This document shows positions 26,205-34,994 of a stretch of 64,000 nt of DNA, one piece after another. Both the position numbers and the translations under genes were made by a program. Each line of letters opens with the position of its first letter. Positions within the stretch are counted from its first letter, which is position 1. The stretch covers positions 1 through 64,000 of the forward strand of contig NZ_CP058529.1 in the NCBI RefSeq assembly GCF_013401515.1, given 5' to 3'. Under the pieces are notes generated by a model. The model did no database searches and had not been told where the DNA came from. It saw only the letters and a list, made by a program, of their open reading frames with translations. Source of the DNA: Halorarum halophilum (GTDB taxonomy: Archaea > Halobacteriota > Halobacteria > Halobacteriales > Haloferacaceae).

Positions 26205-26449
26205 GGGCGTGTGAGGGCACGCATCTTTGGCGGTTCGACTCGCGGTCGTAGAACCGGATTCGCCGACGAGGGTTGATCGGGGACGTTCGCGTCGTGGTCG
26301 GCGGTACTACCCCGCCTCCCGAAAACGATCCTCGCTCCCATCCCACGCTCACTCGGCGATCCGAAATCCGCCGGCGTCGCGTCCATCGGTCCGCTCTCCG
26401 ACGTTCGCGAGCGGACGCCTCACCCGCGCTGTGGAGGTCGGATTCGACG

Positions 26450-27232
26450 TCACCTGTCGGATTCAGCTTTTCGCCACCGATGGCCGTAGATCCGGGGCAG
26501 TGCGTCGGCCTTCGAGTACGGAACCTTCGATGGAACGGTCGATAACCGGGTCGAGACGCTGTTCGGAAGCGGCCCCGACGGAAGCGACGAAACCTTCGTT
26601 GGATCTCGAACGGCCGACTGCCTGTTAGCGCTCCTGACCCGTGTTTTGTTCGACTCGTAAAGCCGCTCGGACGCCGCGTGTTGTTCTATCACCGCTGCTC
26701 GAACGTTCTTCGACTTCGCCTGGGCCTCCTGTTCTGCCACCGCGTTTTTTGCTTCGGGAAGGAGCGACGAGACGAACTCCCTGGCGTCCGAAACCGCTTT
26801 CGAGTCGCCACTGACGCCATCGAGGGCGCCTCCTCCGGGCAGGTCTTCGAGTTCCTCCTCCAACCGTCGCCTCGCTCTCTCGAATTCGAGCAAGTCGACC
26901 GCGTTCCACAGCTCCCGAACGTGGACGACCCTCTCCAGGTGACTCAGGTCGAAGGCCAGGTCGGGGTTGCGTTCCCTGACGGCCTCCGAGAGGCGATCGA
27001 GATCTACGAGATTCGGAAGCTCACCCACTTCGACGACGTCCGGCAACTCGTCGAGATCGATCGTTTCGAGGAGCGCATCGGTCGATACGAGTACGTCGAA
27101 CAGCTCCTTCACCGGTCCCGCCAACGAGGCACCGGACTCGTCCTCGTTGAACGTCGATTTCACGCGGTCTATCTCCGCTTCGATTCGCTCCGTGAGCCGG
27201 TCAGGTTCGGAACGGGTAGGGGTAGCGCTCAT
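26450..27232 (-). CDS. Hypothetical soluble protein, function unknown
   Basis: A 260-residue acidic, helical protein. It begins MSATPTRSEPDRLTERIEAEID and has a run of short hydrophobic-acidic turns (LDELPDVVEVGELPNLVDLDRL) around residues 60-85, reminiscent of a solenoid or amphipathic repeat. The C-terminal ~60 residues are basic and serine-rich. There is no signal peptide or membrane segment. Codon choice is less GC3-biased than in neighbouring core genes, which fits accessory origin. I cannot assign a family. Confidence 0.6.
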   Translation of the reverse strand: MSATPTRSEPDRLTERIEAEIDRVKSTFNEDESGASLAGPVKELFDVLVSTDALLETIDLDELPDVVEVGELPNLVDLDRLSEAVRERNPDLAFDLSHLERVVHVRELWNAVDLLEFERARRRLEEELEDLPGGGALDGVSGDSKAVSDAREFVSSLLPEAKNAVAEQEAQAKSKNVRAAVIEQHAASERLYESNKTRVRSANRQSAVRDPTKVSSLPSGPLPNSVSTRLSTVPSKVPYSKADALPRIYGHRWRKAESDR

Positions 27233-27384
27233 GGGCGGGGATCGATATCCCTACGCTAGAGACAGGGAAAACCCTGCGCCCTAAGCGTTCGAATTCCAAC
27301 TCGATGCCCGCGAGGGGACCGACTTCCGTATGCGCTTAGCCGCTGTGACTCGTCTTTTCAAATCGGCTCGGGAGGCCATCGACC

Positions 27385-27437
27385 GATTCCGGCGGCCCAC
27401 TAGGTCGCTCCGCTCCCTCGTTCGCAGTGCCGGAATC
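27385..27437 (-). repeat. Inverted repeat just downstream of tRNA-Phe
   Basis: GATTCCGGC (27385-27393) and GCCGGAATC (27429-27437) are exact reverse complements. The outer arm lies 7 nt past the tRNA 3' end. It may serve 3' processing or termination. Confidence 0.4.
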
Positions 27438-27444
27438 AGAAGGA

Positions 27445-27518
27445 TGCCGCCTCCCCGATTTGAACGGGGGACAGCTCGATCTTCAGTCGAGTGCTCTCCC
27501 AGTCTGAGCTAAGGCGGC
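27445..27518 (-). tRNA. tRNA-Phe (GAA)
   Basis: A 74-nt cloverleaf. Acceptor strands GCCGCCT and AGGCGGC pair fully, followed by the discriminator A. The D stem is GCTC/GAGC. The anticodon stem CTCGA/TCGAG holds loop CTGAAGA with anticodon GAA. The T stem is CCCCG/CGGGG with loop TTCAAAT. No intron is present and CCA is not encoded. Confidence 0.97.
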
Positions 27519-27569
27519 TCATCCGAATCGACTGCGGGCACCGGAAAAAGGGTTTCGAAACGGGTCCCG

Positions 27570-28142
27570 TCAGAGGACGTCGCGCCGCTCGGTGAACGTG
27601 CGGGTCACGTCCTCGGACCGCACGGTCGTCTGGATCGTGATCCAGCCGTCGTTCTGGCGGACCTTGAACCCCTCCGAGTAGCTCAGCTTCACGCGCTTGG
27701 TCGCAGTCGTGGTCTCGCCGGCGTCCATCCCCCCGACCTCCTCCTTGCCCTGCCAGACGGGGTCCTTCGACTGAGTCTCGTTGCCGGCGAAGATCCGGAC
27801 GTAGACGTTGACGTTGCTGGCACTCCGGTCCCGGTTGTTCGTCAGCTCGACCGTGACGTCGCGGCACGTCTGTCCGCACTTCTCCGTCTCCGTCACCGAG
27901 AAGTAGTACGGCGGGAGGTCCTGCCCCGCGTCGTCGCCGGAGCCTCCGGAGTCACCCGAACCGCCGGAATCGCCGCCGCCGCCCCCGGAGCTCCCGCTCG
28001 CGGTCGGCGTCTGCGTGGGGAACTCGCCGATGTCCTCCTCACCCGTGTCGAACGGGCCGACGCCGGCGACGAACGCCCCGGCGGTCCCGACGACCAGGAA
28101 CAGCGCCACCACGCCGATCGCTGCTGCTTTTCCGGTTTCCAC
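27570..28142 (-). CDS. Exported or membrane-anchored protein with Ser/Gly linker, function unknown
   Basis: A 190-residue protein. The N-terminus (KAAAIGVVALFLVVGTAGAFVAG) is one hydrophobic segment, either a signal or an anchor. A low-complexity Thr/Ser/Gly/Asp linker covers about residues 44-75. The outer domain (about 78-190) looks beta-rich, with two Cys in EKCGQTCRDVTVEL and a possible Ig/CARDB-like character. It starts with GTG at 28142. It lies 52 nt upstream of tRNA-Phe on the same strand. Confidence 0.65.
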   Translation of the reverse strand: METGKAAAIGVVALFLVVGTAGAFVAGVGPFDTGEEDIGEFPTQTPTASGSSGGGGGDSGGSGDSGGSGDDAGQDLPPYYFSVTETEKCGQTCRDVTVELTNNRDRSASNVNVYVRIFAGNETQSKDPVWQGKEEVGGMDAGETTTATKRVKLSYSEGFKVRQNDGWITIQTTVRSEDVTRTFTERRDVL

Positions 28143-28418
28143 TCTACTTCCCCCTCGTCGACGTTCCCGTTCTCGTCATTACCACGTGGTATGTATCCGT
28201 CGCAAAAAGGTCTGATTACTCGTTCGTTGACTCTTCTCGGTCGGCGAATCGCCCGGCAGCAGCAGGGCGGTACCACGTCGAACGGATTCGACTGTGACGA
28301 TCCGTTCCCGAGGTGGTGCACCGCGAGTTACGCCGTCGAAGAAAACAATGACCGGCTTCCGACTCGGCCCGTGTGAGCCGAGGTCGGAAACCGTGTCCGC
28401 TACCGAATCACGGGCCGA

Positions 28419-29180
28419 CTACGAGTCGGTCTCGTTGGCCGGCGGCTGCTCCAGGTGGGGGTCGAAGTGGACGCCCTCGGAGACGGGCATCCCGCTTCCG
28501 TTCGCGGGTTCACCCGTCACGGGATCGGTCACGTTCTCCCCGTCGTGACTGGAGGGGCCGTCGCTTGCACCCCAGTAGTTGTTCGTCGCGTTCACCATAT
28601 CGTCGTCGTGGTTGATGATCCCGTACCGCCACTCACTGTACGGTTCGAACGCGAGTTCGAACACGTTCTCGTGGGCGGTGATCACCACGCCGGGGTCGGG
28701 ACAGAGCTTCGTCTCCTCGACCTCTACTTGCCTGACCGCGGACAGTCTATTGTGCTGCAGGGAGATCGGCCCGGCCGCGCTCTCGACGTACACACCGTAG
28801 TAGCCGGTCAACGAGTTGTTCTCGATCACGTGGCCCGACCCGCGGAGTTGAATCGAACCGCCCTCCCCGTCCTGGATCTCGCCGCCGCTGAATTCGTTGT
28901 TCCGGAACGTGTGGTTGACTCCGTATACGCTGACAGCCCACCATAACGCACTTGCATCGTTGTTCGCGACCGTGTGGTTCGAGCCGCGAACGACGATTCC
29001 GCGGTCATCACCCAGTGCACTGTTCCCGACCAGGGTGTTGTTGCTTCCGCTTACAGAGATGGCCCGGTCGACATCCTCGACCGTATTGTTCGAGATGACG
29101 TTCCCGGATGATCCGCTTCCGAGGCTGATCCCGTATCTCGTCCTCTGAACGACGTTGTCACTGATCTCGGATCGGTTCAT
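28419..29180 (-). CDS. Right-handed parallel beta-helix protein, probably missing its N-terminus
   Basis: A 253-residue protein of repeated beta-helix coils of the NosD/pectate-lyase type: ISNNTVEDVDRAISV, NNTLVGNSALGDDRGIVV, NHTVANNDAS and NHTFRNNEFS. Such proteins are normally exported and act on or bind carbohydrate, but here the first codon (29180) falls inside the helix repeats, with no signal peptide or cap. Coding sense stops at a GC-rich palindromic stretch next to tRNA-Val. The best reading is a 5'-truncated gene. N-glycosylation sequons (NNT, NHT, NAT) are common. Confidence 0.7.
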   Translation of the reverse strand: MNRSEISDNVVQRTRYGISLGSGSSGNVISNNTVEDVDRAISVSGSNNTLVGNSALGDDRGIVVRGSNHTVANNDASALWWAVSVYGVNHTFRNNEFSGGEIQDGEGGSIQLRGSGHVIENNSLTGYYGVYVESAAGPISLQHNRLSAVRQVEVEETKLCPDPGVVITAHENVFELAFEPYSEWRYGIINHDDDMVNATNNYWGASDGPSSHDGENVTDPVTGEPANGSGMPVSEGVHFDPHLEQPPANETDS

Positions 29181-29251
29181 TCCCCCCCCACACCGATCGC
29201 CGAACCACGGTCGCACGTTCGCCTCGCTACCGCTCGGCGCTGCGTGCTCCC

Positions 29252-29349
29252 TGGTTCGACTCCGCGTACGCCATTTCGGCGACACGGACGGCTCGCTTCG
29301 CTCGCCGTCGGTGTGTCGCCGAAAAGTGGGCTCGGGCGGAGTCGAACCA
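29252..29349. repeat. Nested inverted repeat built on the tRNA-Val T arm
   Basis: TGGTTCGACTCCGC (29252-29265) is the exact reverse complement of 29336-29349, which lies in the T arm of tRNA-Val. Between them, arms 29274-29292 and 29304-29324 form a strong imperfect hairpin with an 11-nt loop. The structure sits between the truncated beta-helix gene and the tRNA 3' end. Confidence 0.75.
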
Positions 29350-29399
29350 CCGATCTCTTCCTTGTAAGGGAAGCGTCATAACCACTAGACCACGAGCCC
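29327..29399 (-). tRNA. tRNA-Val (TAC)
   Basis: A 73-nt cloverleaf. Acceptor strands GGGCTCG and CGAGCCC pair fully, with discriminator A. The anticodon stem CTTCC/GGAAG encloses CTTACAA, giving anticodon TAC. The T stem is GGTGG/CCGCC with loop TTCGACT. There is no intron. Its 3' end faces the truncated beta-helix gene. Confidence 0.97.
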
Positions 29400-29489
29400 G
29401 TATCCGAACGAATCGGGTCGGGTGGAATAACGCTTGTCCTTTTCCCCACGCGACGACACGCTTTCACACCCGGAACGCGATGCCGCGGT

Positions 29490-29978
29490 GTGGACCGCCG
29501 TCGAATCGTTCCCCTCGCACTCCTCGTCCTCGCGCTCGCACTTGCCGGCGTTCTCGCGTTCGCGCCCGGCCTCCTGGTCACCGGCGAGTACGACCGGACT
29601 ACCGTCGCGATCTACGACGCCGACGGGACGGACCTAGCGACCGTGAACGTGAGCGTTGCCGACACCTACCCGAAGCGTTACGTCGGCCTCAGCGACACCG
29701 AGTCGCTCGACGAGAACGAGGGGATGCTGTTCGTCCACTCCGGGACCGGGAAACACGCCTACGTAATGCGCGAGATGGACTTCCCCATCGACATCGTCTT
29801 CGTCGCCGCGAACGGCACGATAACCCGCATCCACCACGCCCGACTCCCCGCCGACGGGAGCGGCGACCGCACCCGGTACCGGGGGACCGGGAAGTACGTC
29901 CTCGAGGTGCCGTACGGCTACACGAATCGGACGGGCGTGGACGAGGGCGACCGCGTCGTCATCGCCGGCGACTACTGA
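29490..29978 (+). CDS. DUF192 family exported or membrane-anchored protein
   Basis: A 162-residue protein. An N-terminal hydrophobic segment (LALLVLALALAGVLAF) is followed by the DUF192 core: RYVGLSDTESLDENEGMLFV, MREMDFPIDIVFV and a late GKYVLEVPYGY. The molecular function of this family is not established. GTG 29490 is the only start that retains the hydrophobic segment. It is a single gene, 91 nt from tRNA-Val and divergent from it. Confidence 0.88.
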   Translation: MDRRRIVPLALLVLALALAGVLAFAPGLLVTGEYDRTTVAIYDADGTDLATVNVSVADTYPKRYVGLSDTESLDENEGMLFVHSGTGKHAYVMREMDFPIDIVFVAANGTITRIHHARLPADGSGDRTRYRGTGKYVLEVPYGYTNRTGVDEGDRVVIAGDY

Positions 29979-30013
29979 GCTCGGAGTCGGCCCATTTCGA
30001 TTCGAAGCGAACC

Positions 30014-30018
30014 CTTTA
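30014..30018 (+). promoter_or_regulatory. Probable promoter of the ABC exporter gene
   Basis: CGAA (BRE-like) is followed by CCCTTTAGG, about 28-32 nt before the ATG at 30046. This places transcription start near the start codon. Confidence 0.45.
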
Positions 30019-30045
30019 GGGCGCCCGCTTCGTCCGAATCGACCA

Positions 30046-32007
30046 ATGAGTCACCCCGCCGAGGAGGACGATCCCTTCGAGGACGTCCGCGAGCGAACGG
30101 ACAACGCGATGCCGCGGTTGTTCCGTGAGTACGGCCGCGAGAACTGGTACCAGTTCCTCGTCGGGTTCGTCGCGAGCGTCTTCGCGCGGGTCCTCGACCT
30201 CTTCCCTCCCCTCGTGCTCGGCGTCGCCATCGACGCGCTGTTCAACCCCGACGCGAACGTCTCGTACGCCGAGGCGGTCGCCGCCCTCTTCCCGGCCGTC
30301 AGTCCGGCGATGCTCGCCGGCGTCGTCCCCGCCAGTAGACAGGGCCAGTTCAACTTCTCGATCGCGCTCATCTGCGTCGGCTTCTTCGGCGGCGCCGCTT
30401 TCCACTGGTCGCGCAACTGGGGCTGGAACTCCTTCGCGCAGAACATCCAGCACAGCATCCGCGTGGACACGTACAACAAGATGCAGCGGCTGAACATGGA
30501 CTTCTTCGCCGACAAGCAGACCGGTGAGATGATGTCCATCCTCTCGAACGACGTGAACCGCCTGGAGCGGTTCCTCAACGACGGGATGAACTCCTTCTTC
30601 CGGCTCGCGGTGATGGTGCTCGCCATCGCGGCCATCCTCTTTTCCCTCAACTGGCAACTCGCCCTGGTCGCGCTCGTTCCGGTCCCGCTCATCGCCTTCT
30701 TCACCTGGAAGTTCATCGAGACCATCCAGCCGAAGTACGCCGACGTGCGCTCGTCGGTCGGCGCCATGAACTCCCGGCTGGAGAACAACCTCGGGGGCAT
30801 CCAGGTCATCAAGACGTTCAACACAGAGAGCTTCGAGTCCGACCGCGTCGACGACGTGTCGATGGACTACTTCGACGCGAACTGGGACGCCATCGAGACG
30901 CGCATCCTGTTCTTCCCCGGCCTCCGCATCATCGCGGGAATCGGCTTCATCCTCACGTTCTTCGTCGGCGGCCTCTGGGTGTTCTCAGGGCCGCCGTGGA
31001 TCTTCTCGGGCGAGCTCGGACTCGGCCAGTTCGTCATCTTCATCACGCTCACCCAGCGGTTCATCTGGCCGATGGCCCAGTTCGGGCAGATCATCAACAT
31101 GTACCAGCGGGCGCGCGCGTCCTCCTCGCGCATCTTCGGGTTGATGGACGAACCCTCTCGCATCGCTGAGGACCCCGAGGCGGACGAACTGGTCGTCGGG
31201 GACGGGGAGGTCGTGTACGACGACGTCACCTTCGGCTACGACGAGGAGGAGACGATCATCGAGGACGTGAGCTTCGAGGTCGGCGGCGGCGAGACGCTCG
31301 CGCTCGTCGGCCCCACCGGCGCGGGCAAGTCGACCGTCCTGAAGCTCCTGCTCAGGATGTACGACGTGAACGAGGGCTCGATCACCATCGACGACCAGGA
31401 CCTCCGGGACGTCACCATCCCGAGCCTCCGCCGGCAGGTCGGCTACGTCAGCCAGGAGACGTTCATGTTCTACGGCACGGTCCGGGACAACATCGCCTAC
31501 GGCACGTTCGATGCCGACGACGAGGCGGTCGTCGAGGCCGCGAAGGCGGCCGAGGCCCACGAGTTCATCCAGAACCTCCCGGAGGGCTACGACACGGAGA
31601 TCGGCGAACGCGGCGTGAAGCTCTCGGGCGGCCAGCGTCAGCGGCTCTCCATAGCGCGCGCCGTGCTCAAGGATCCCGAGATCCTGATCCTCGACGAGGC
31701 GACCTCCGACGTGGACACGGAGACTGAGATGCTCATCCAGCGCTCGCTCGACCAGCTCACCGCGGACCGCACGACGTTCGCCATCGCCCACCGCCTCTCG
31801 ACCATCCGGGACGCGGATCAGATCATCGTCCTCGAGGACGGCCGCGTCGCAGAGCGCGGCGAGCACGAGGAGTTGCTCGACGAGGACGGGCTCTACGCGC
31901 ACCTCTGGGGCGTCCAGGCCGGCGAGATCGACGAGCTCCCCCAGGAGTTCATCGACCGCGCCGCCCGCCGGGCGTCCAGAACCGAGGCCGAGGCGAACGA
32001 CGACTGA
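30046..32007 (+). CDS. ABC transporter, fused permease and ATPase (exporter type)
   Basis: A 653-residue half-transporter that should work as a homodimer. The N-terminal ~340 residues carry six membrane segments. The ATPase domain has Walker A GPTGAGKST (about residue 422), Q-loop GYVSQETFMF, signature LSGGQRQR (about 526), Walker B ILILDEATSD (about 546) and H-loop AIAHRLS. The family exports lipids, drugs or peptides; nothing here fixes the substrate. An unusual soluble insertion follows the second membrane helix region (about residues 75-110, NVSYAEAV...SRQGQ). Confidence 0.93.
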   Translation: MSHPAEEDDPFEDVRERTDNAMPRLFREYGRENWYQFLVGFVASVFARVLDLFPPLVLGVAIDALFNPDANVSYAEAVAALFPAVSPAMLAGVVPASRQGQFNFSIALICVGFFGGAAFHWSRNWGWNSFAQNIQHSIRVDTYNKMQRLNMDFFADKQTGEMMSILSNDVNRLERFLNDGMNSFFRLAVMVLAIAAILFSLNWQLALVALVPVPLIAFFTWKFIETIQPKYADVRSSVGAMNSRLENNLGGIQVIKTFNTESFESDRVDDVSMDYFDANWDAIETRILFFPGLRIIAGIGFILTFFVGGLWVFSGPPWIFSGELGLGQFVIFITLTQRFIWPMAQFGQIINMYQRARASSSRIFGLMDEPSRIAEDPEADELVVGDGEVVYDDVTFGYDEEETIIEDVSFEVGGGETLALVGPTGAGKSTVLKLLLRMYDVNEGSITIDDQDLRDVTIPSLRRQVGYVSQETFMFYGTVRDNIAYGTFDADDEAVVEAAKAAEAHEFIQNLPEGYDTEIGERGVKLSGGQRQRLSIARAVLKDPEILILDEATSDVDTETEMLIQRSLDQLTADRTTFAIAHRLSTIRDADQIIVLEDGRVAERGEHEELLDEDGLYAHLWGVQAGEIDELPQEFIDRAARRASRTEAEANDD

Positions 32008-32258
32008 CCGGCCGACCCCCTCCCCGCCCCCGATTCGCCCAGACCCCCCTCTCCGGCTGAAGGTTCTTATCCGAAGACGGGACCACCGTCCCCGTGCGCT
32101 GAGATCGGCGGCGCGCCGGGATGCGGTCGTGCGGCCCGACGGTGCGCCGGAACGGCCCCGAGCACGGCCGCCTGTCAGCCATCACCGAGCGACGCCGGAC
32201 CCGCCAGCCGCCTCGACTTCCGCACCTTCTAAGTCTCGGTCGGCCGTTCGTTCACCCG

Positions 32259-33488
32259 ATGAGTGGCTTCCGCACGCTGGAGGACCTTCCCGCCGACAGC
32301 CGCGTCCTCGTCCGCCTCGACCTCAACTCCCCCGTCGAGGACGGACGAGTGCAGGACAACCGCCGCTTCGACCGACACGCGACGACCGTCGCGGAACTCG
32401 CCGAGGCCGGCCACCGCGTCGCGCTCCTCGCCCACCAGGGCCGCCCGGGCAGGGATACCTTCGTCTCGCTGGAGCAACACGCGGACATCCTGGCGGAGCA
32501 CGCCGGCGTCGACGTGGACTTCGTCCCGGACACCTTCGGCGAGGAAGCGGTCCAGACCATCCGGGAACTCGACGCGGGCGACGTGCTCCTCCTCGAGAAC
32601 ACCCGGATGACCGACGACGAACTCCCGGAGAAGGAGCCCGAGGAGCACGCGAACAGCGACTTCGTCGAGACGCTCGCGCCGGAGTTCGACGCCTACGTAA
32701 ACGACGCCTTCTCCGCGGCTCACCGCAAGCACGCCTCGCTCGTCGGCTTCCCGCTCCGCCTCCCGAGCTACGCCGGGCGTGTGATGCAGACCGAGTACGA
32801 GGCGAACACGGCGATCGCCTCCCGGGAGTTCGAGGGCGACGTCACGATGGTCGTCGGGGGGACGAAGGCGACCGACGTGATCGGCGTGATGGAGTCCCTC
32901 GACGCGACGGTCGACACGTTCTGCCTCGGCGGCGTCGCCGGCGAACTGTTCCTCCGCGCCGCGGGGTACCCCGTCGGCCGGGACGTGGACACCGACCTGT
33001 TCGACGAGCAGTGGGACGCCAACGAGGACACGATCCGCGACGTGCTGGACGAGCGCGGCGAGCGGGTCGACCTCGCTTCGGACCTCGCGTTCGAGGGCGA
33101 CGACGGCGAGCGCACCGAGATCGCCGTCGAGGACATCGAGGAGAAGGAGCACGCCTTCCTCGACGTCGGCTCCGAGACGGTAGCCGACTACGAGTCGGTC
33201 ATCCGTGACTCCGAGGCAGTCTTCGTCAAGGGCGCGCTGGGCGTCTTCGAGGACGAGCGCTTCAAGGACGGCACCGTTGGCGTCCTGCGCGCCATCGCCG
33301 AGACGGACTGCTTCTCCGTCGTCGGCGGCGGCGACACGTCCCGGGCGATCGAGATGTACGGCATGGACGAGGCCGACTTCTCGCACGTCTCCATCGCCGG
33401 CGGTGCGTACATCCGCGCGCTGACGGGAGAGCCGTTGCCGGCGGTCGAACTACTGGAGCGGAACGCGGCCGGCGAGTTCGACGATTGA
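32259..33488 (+). CDS. pgk: Phosphoglycerate kinase
   Basis: A 409-residue archaeal PGK interconverting 1,3-bisphosphoglycerate and 3-phosphoglycerate with ADP/ATP. Visible motifs are RVLVRLDLNSPV, LLAHQGRPG, LLLENTRM, NDAFSAAHRKHAS, the nucleotide-domain VVGGTKATDV and the hinge FSVVGGGDTS. ATG 32259 gives MSGFRTLEDLP; the frame is open upstream but those codons are not PGK-like. The type II GAPDH gene lies 1.5 kb away in opposite orientation. Confidence 0.96.
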   Translation: MSGFRTLEDLPADSRVLVRLDLNSPVEDGRVQDNRRFDRHATTVAELAEAGHRVALLAHQGRPGRDTFVSLEQHADILAEHAGVDVDFVPDTFGEEAVQTIRELDAGDVLLLENTRMTDDELPEKEPEEHANSDFVETLAPEFDAYVNDAFSAAHRKHASLVGFPLRLPSYAGRVMQTEYEANTAIASREFEGDVTMVVGGTKATDVIGVMESLDATVDTFCLGGVAGELFLRAAGYPVGRDVDTDLFDEQWDANEDTIRDVLDERGERVDLASDLAFEGDDGERTEIAVEDIEEKEHAFLDVGSETVADYESVIRDSEAVFVKGALGVFEDERFKDGTVGVLRAIAETDCFSVVGGGDTSRAIEMYGMDEADFSHVSIAGGAYIRALTGEPLPAVELLERNAAGEFDD

Positions 33489-33534
33489 CTCCTCACGGCC
33501 GGCACTGACGGCGGAGGCGTTACCGTTCGGCGGG

Positions 33535-34326
33535 TCACCGCCGCCGCTCCATCGTGGCACGCGGCGTGGGGCGTTCGAGCACCACGTTGAGTACCGCGCC
33601 GACGAGGAGGATTATCCCCGCGAAGTAGAGGAACAGGACGAACAGCAGGATCGCACCGAGGATACCGTACGCCGCGTATCGGCTCGCCTGTCCGGCGTAG
33701 TACGTGAACCCTACCTGGAGCAGAACGACCCCGACCGCCGCGAGCACCGTCCCCGGGAGCGCGTGTCGGACGGTGACTGGGACCGGGGGGAGCACGTAGT
33801 AGAGCGGCAGGAACGCGATCGCGACGACGACCACGGCGAGGACGTTCCCGACGAGACGCGGGTAGGGGATCCGGAACGAGCCGAACGTGAGCGCGAGTCC
33901 GGTCGCCGCCAGCAGGCCGAATGCGAGCAGGACGAGTCCGAACACCACTACGCCGTCCTTGAGCTGCTGGACGAGCGACGGGTCGGACTTGGTGTCGTAC
34001 ACCTCGGCGAACGCGGTCGAGAGGCCCCGGAACACCTTGAGTCCGCTCCAGAGTGCCAGGAGGAGCCCCGCGACGCCGGCGACGCCCCGGCCGCTCCCCC
34101 CGGTCAGCGCCCGTTCGAGTACCGTGGCACCGCTGGGCGACAGGTACGAACGGATCGCCGCGACGAACGCCTCCGCCGCCCCGAGATACGAGAGGACGGC
34201 GAGCGCGACGAGCAGGAGGGGTACGAGCGAGGCGAGCGCGTAGTGGGCGAAACTGGCCGCCATGAACGGGACGTTCCGGTCGCGAGTCGTTCCGACCACG
34301 CGGCGCGCGTCGTCGGCGAAGCTCAC
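33535..34326 (-). CDS. YihY/BrkB-family membrane protein, copy 1
   Basis: A 263-residue polytopic protein with about six membrane segments. Family features are AASFAHYALASLVPLLLVAL, ALWSGLKVFRGLSTAFAEVYD and a late GILGAILLFVLFLYFAGIILLVGAVLN. It starts with GTG 34326. Bacterial relatives were once misannotated as ribonuclease BN; the role is unknown. A second family member lies at 51772-52590. Confidence 0.9.
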   Translation of the reverse strand: MSFADDARRVVGTTRDRNVPFMAASFAHYALASLVPLLLVALAVLSYLGAAEAFVAAIRSYLSPSGATVLERALTGGSGRGVAGVAGLLLALWSGLKVFRGLSTAFAEVYDTKSDPSLVQQLKDGVVVFGLVLLAFGLLAATGLALTFGSFRIPYPRLVGNVLAVVVVAIAFLPLYYVLPPVPVTVRHALPGTVLAAVGVVLLQVGFTYYAGQASRYAAYGILGAILLFVLFLYFAGIILLVGAVLNVVLERPTPRATMERRR

Positions 34327-34478
34327 GTCGTCTCACCTGCCATGGTGCGCACATCGAGTTCCGGGTCCATGAGGGTTGTCGCCGTCGCCGGTCGGTTCGA
34401 CGCACCGTCGACCGAGCTGAACGGGGTTGTGTCCCGGTCGGGACAGGCTTGATACGCCGTCCGCGCGAACGACGTCCC

Positions 34479-34967
34479 ATGCGAATCGGCGTCGTCTCCG
34501 ACACCCACGACAACGAGCGGTACGTCGAGGCCGCAGTCGACCTGTTCTCCGGGACAGCCGACGCGGTCGTCCACTGCGGCGATATCGTCGCCCCGTTCTC
34601 GGCCACACCGTTCGACGAGGATTTCGAGTTCTACGCCGTCCGCGGCAACAACGACGGCGAGTGGGCGCTCGCCGACACCGTTCGCTCCTTCGGCGCGTAC
34701 CTCGGCGAGATGGGCGAACTCACCTTCGACGGGTACGAGTTCGCCGTCTACCACGGTACGAGCGAGCCCATCGTGGACGCGTTGGTCGAGTGCGGGAGCT
34801 ACGACTACGTCCTGCGCGGGCACACCCACGAGCGCGTCCACGACGAACGCGACGGGACGATCCATCTCAACCCAGGCGGCGTACCGATTCCGGGGAACGA
34901 GGAGGAACCGGCGGGGATACTGATCGACACGGGGACCGGGGACGTGGAGTTCGAAGAACTGGGTTGA
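34479..34967 (+). CDS. Metallophosphodiesterase, MJ0936/YfcE family
   Basis: A 162-residue calcineurin-fold enzyme. Metal ligands are in GVVSDTHDN, HCGDIVAPF, VRGNNDGE, YHGTSEP and LRGHTHERV. Related archaeal enzymes hydrolyse phosphodiesters, but the natural substrate is unclear. ATG 34479 gives MRIGVVSDTHDN, the standard N-terminus. The gene is convergent with the GAPDH gene, with 27 nt between their stops. Confidence 0.92.
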   Translation: MRIGVVSDTHDNERYVEAAVDLFSGTADAVVHCGDIVAPFSATPFDEDFEFYAVRGNNDGEWALADTVRSFGAYLGEMGELTFDGYEFAVYHGTSEPIVDALVECGSYDYVLRGHTHERVHDERDGTIHLNPGGVPIPGNEEEPAGILIDTGTGDVEFEELG

Positions 34968-34994
34968 GGAGCGAGCCGCGAACCGGGTCGAAGT

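Noticed and set aside
29155-29367. Plus-strand frame over the tRNA-Val/hairpin region
   Set aside because: Covers a confident tRNA and a long inverted repeat; no motif.
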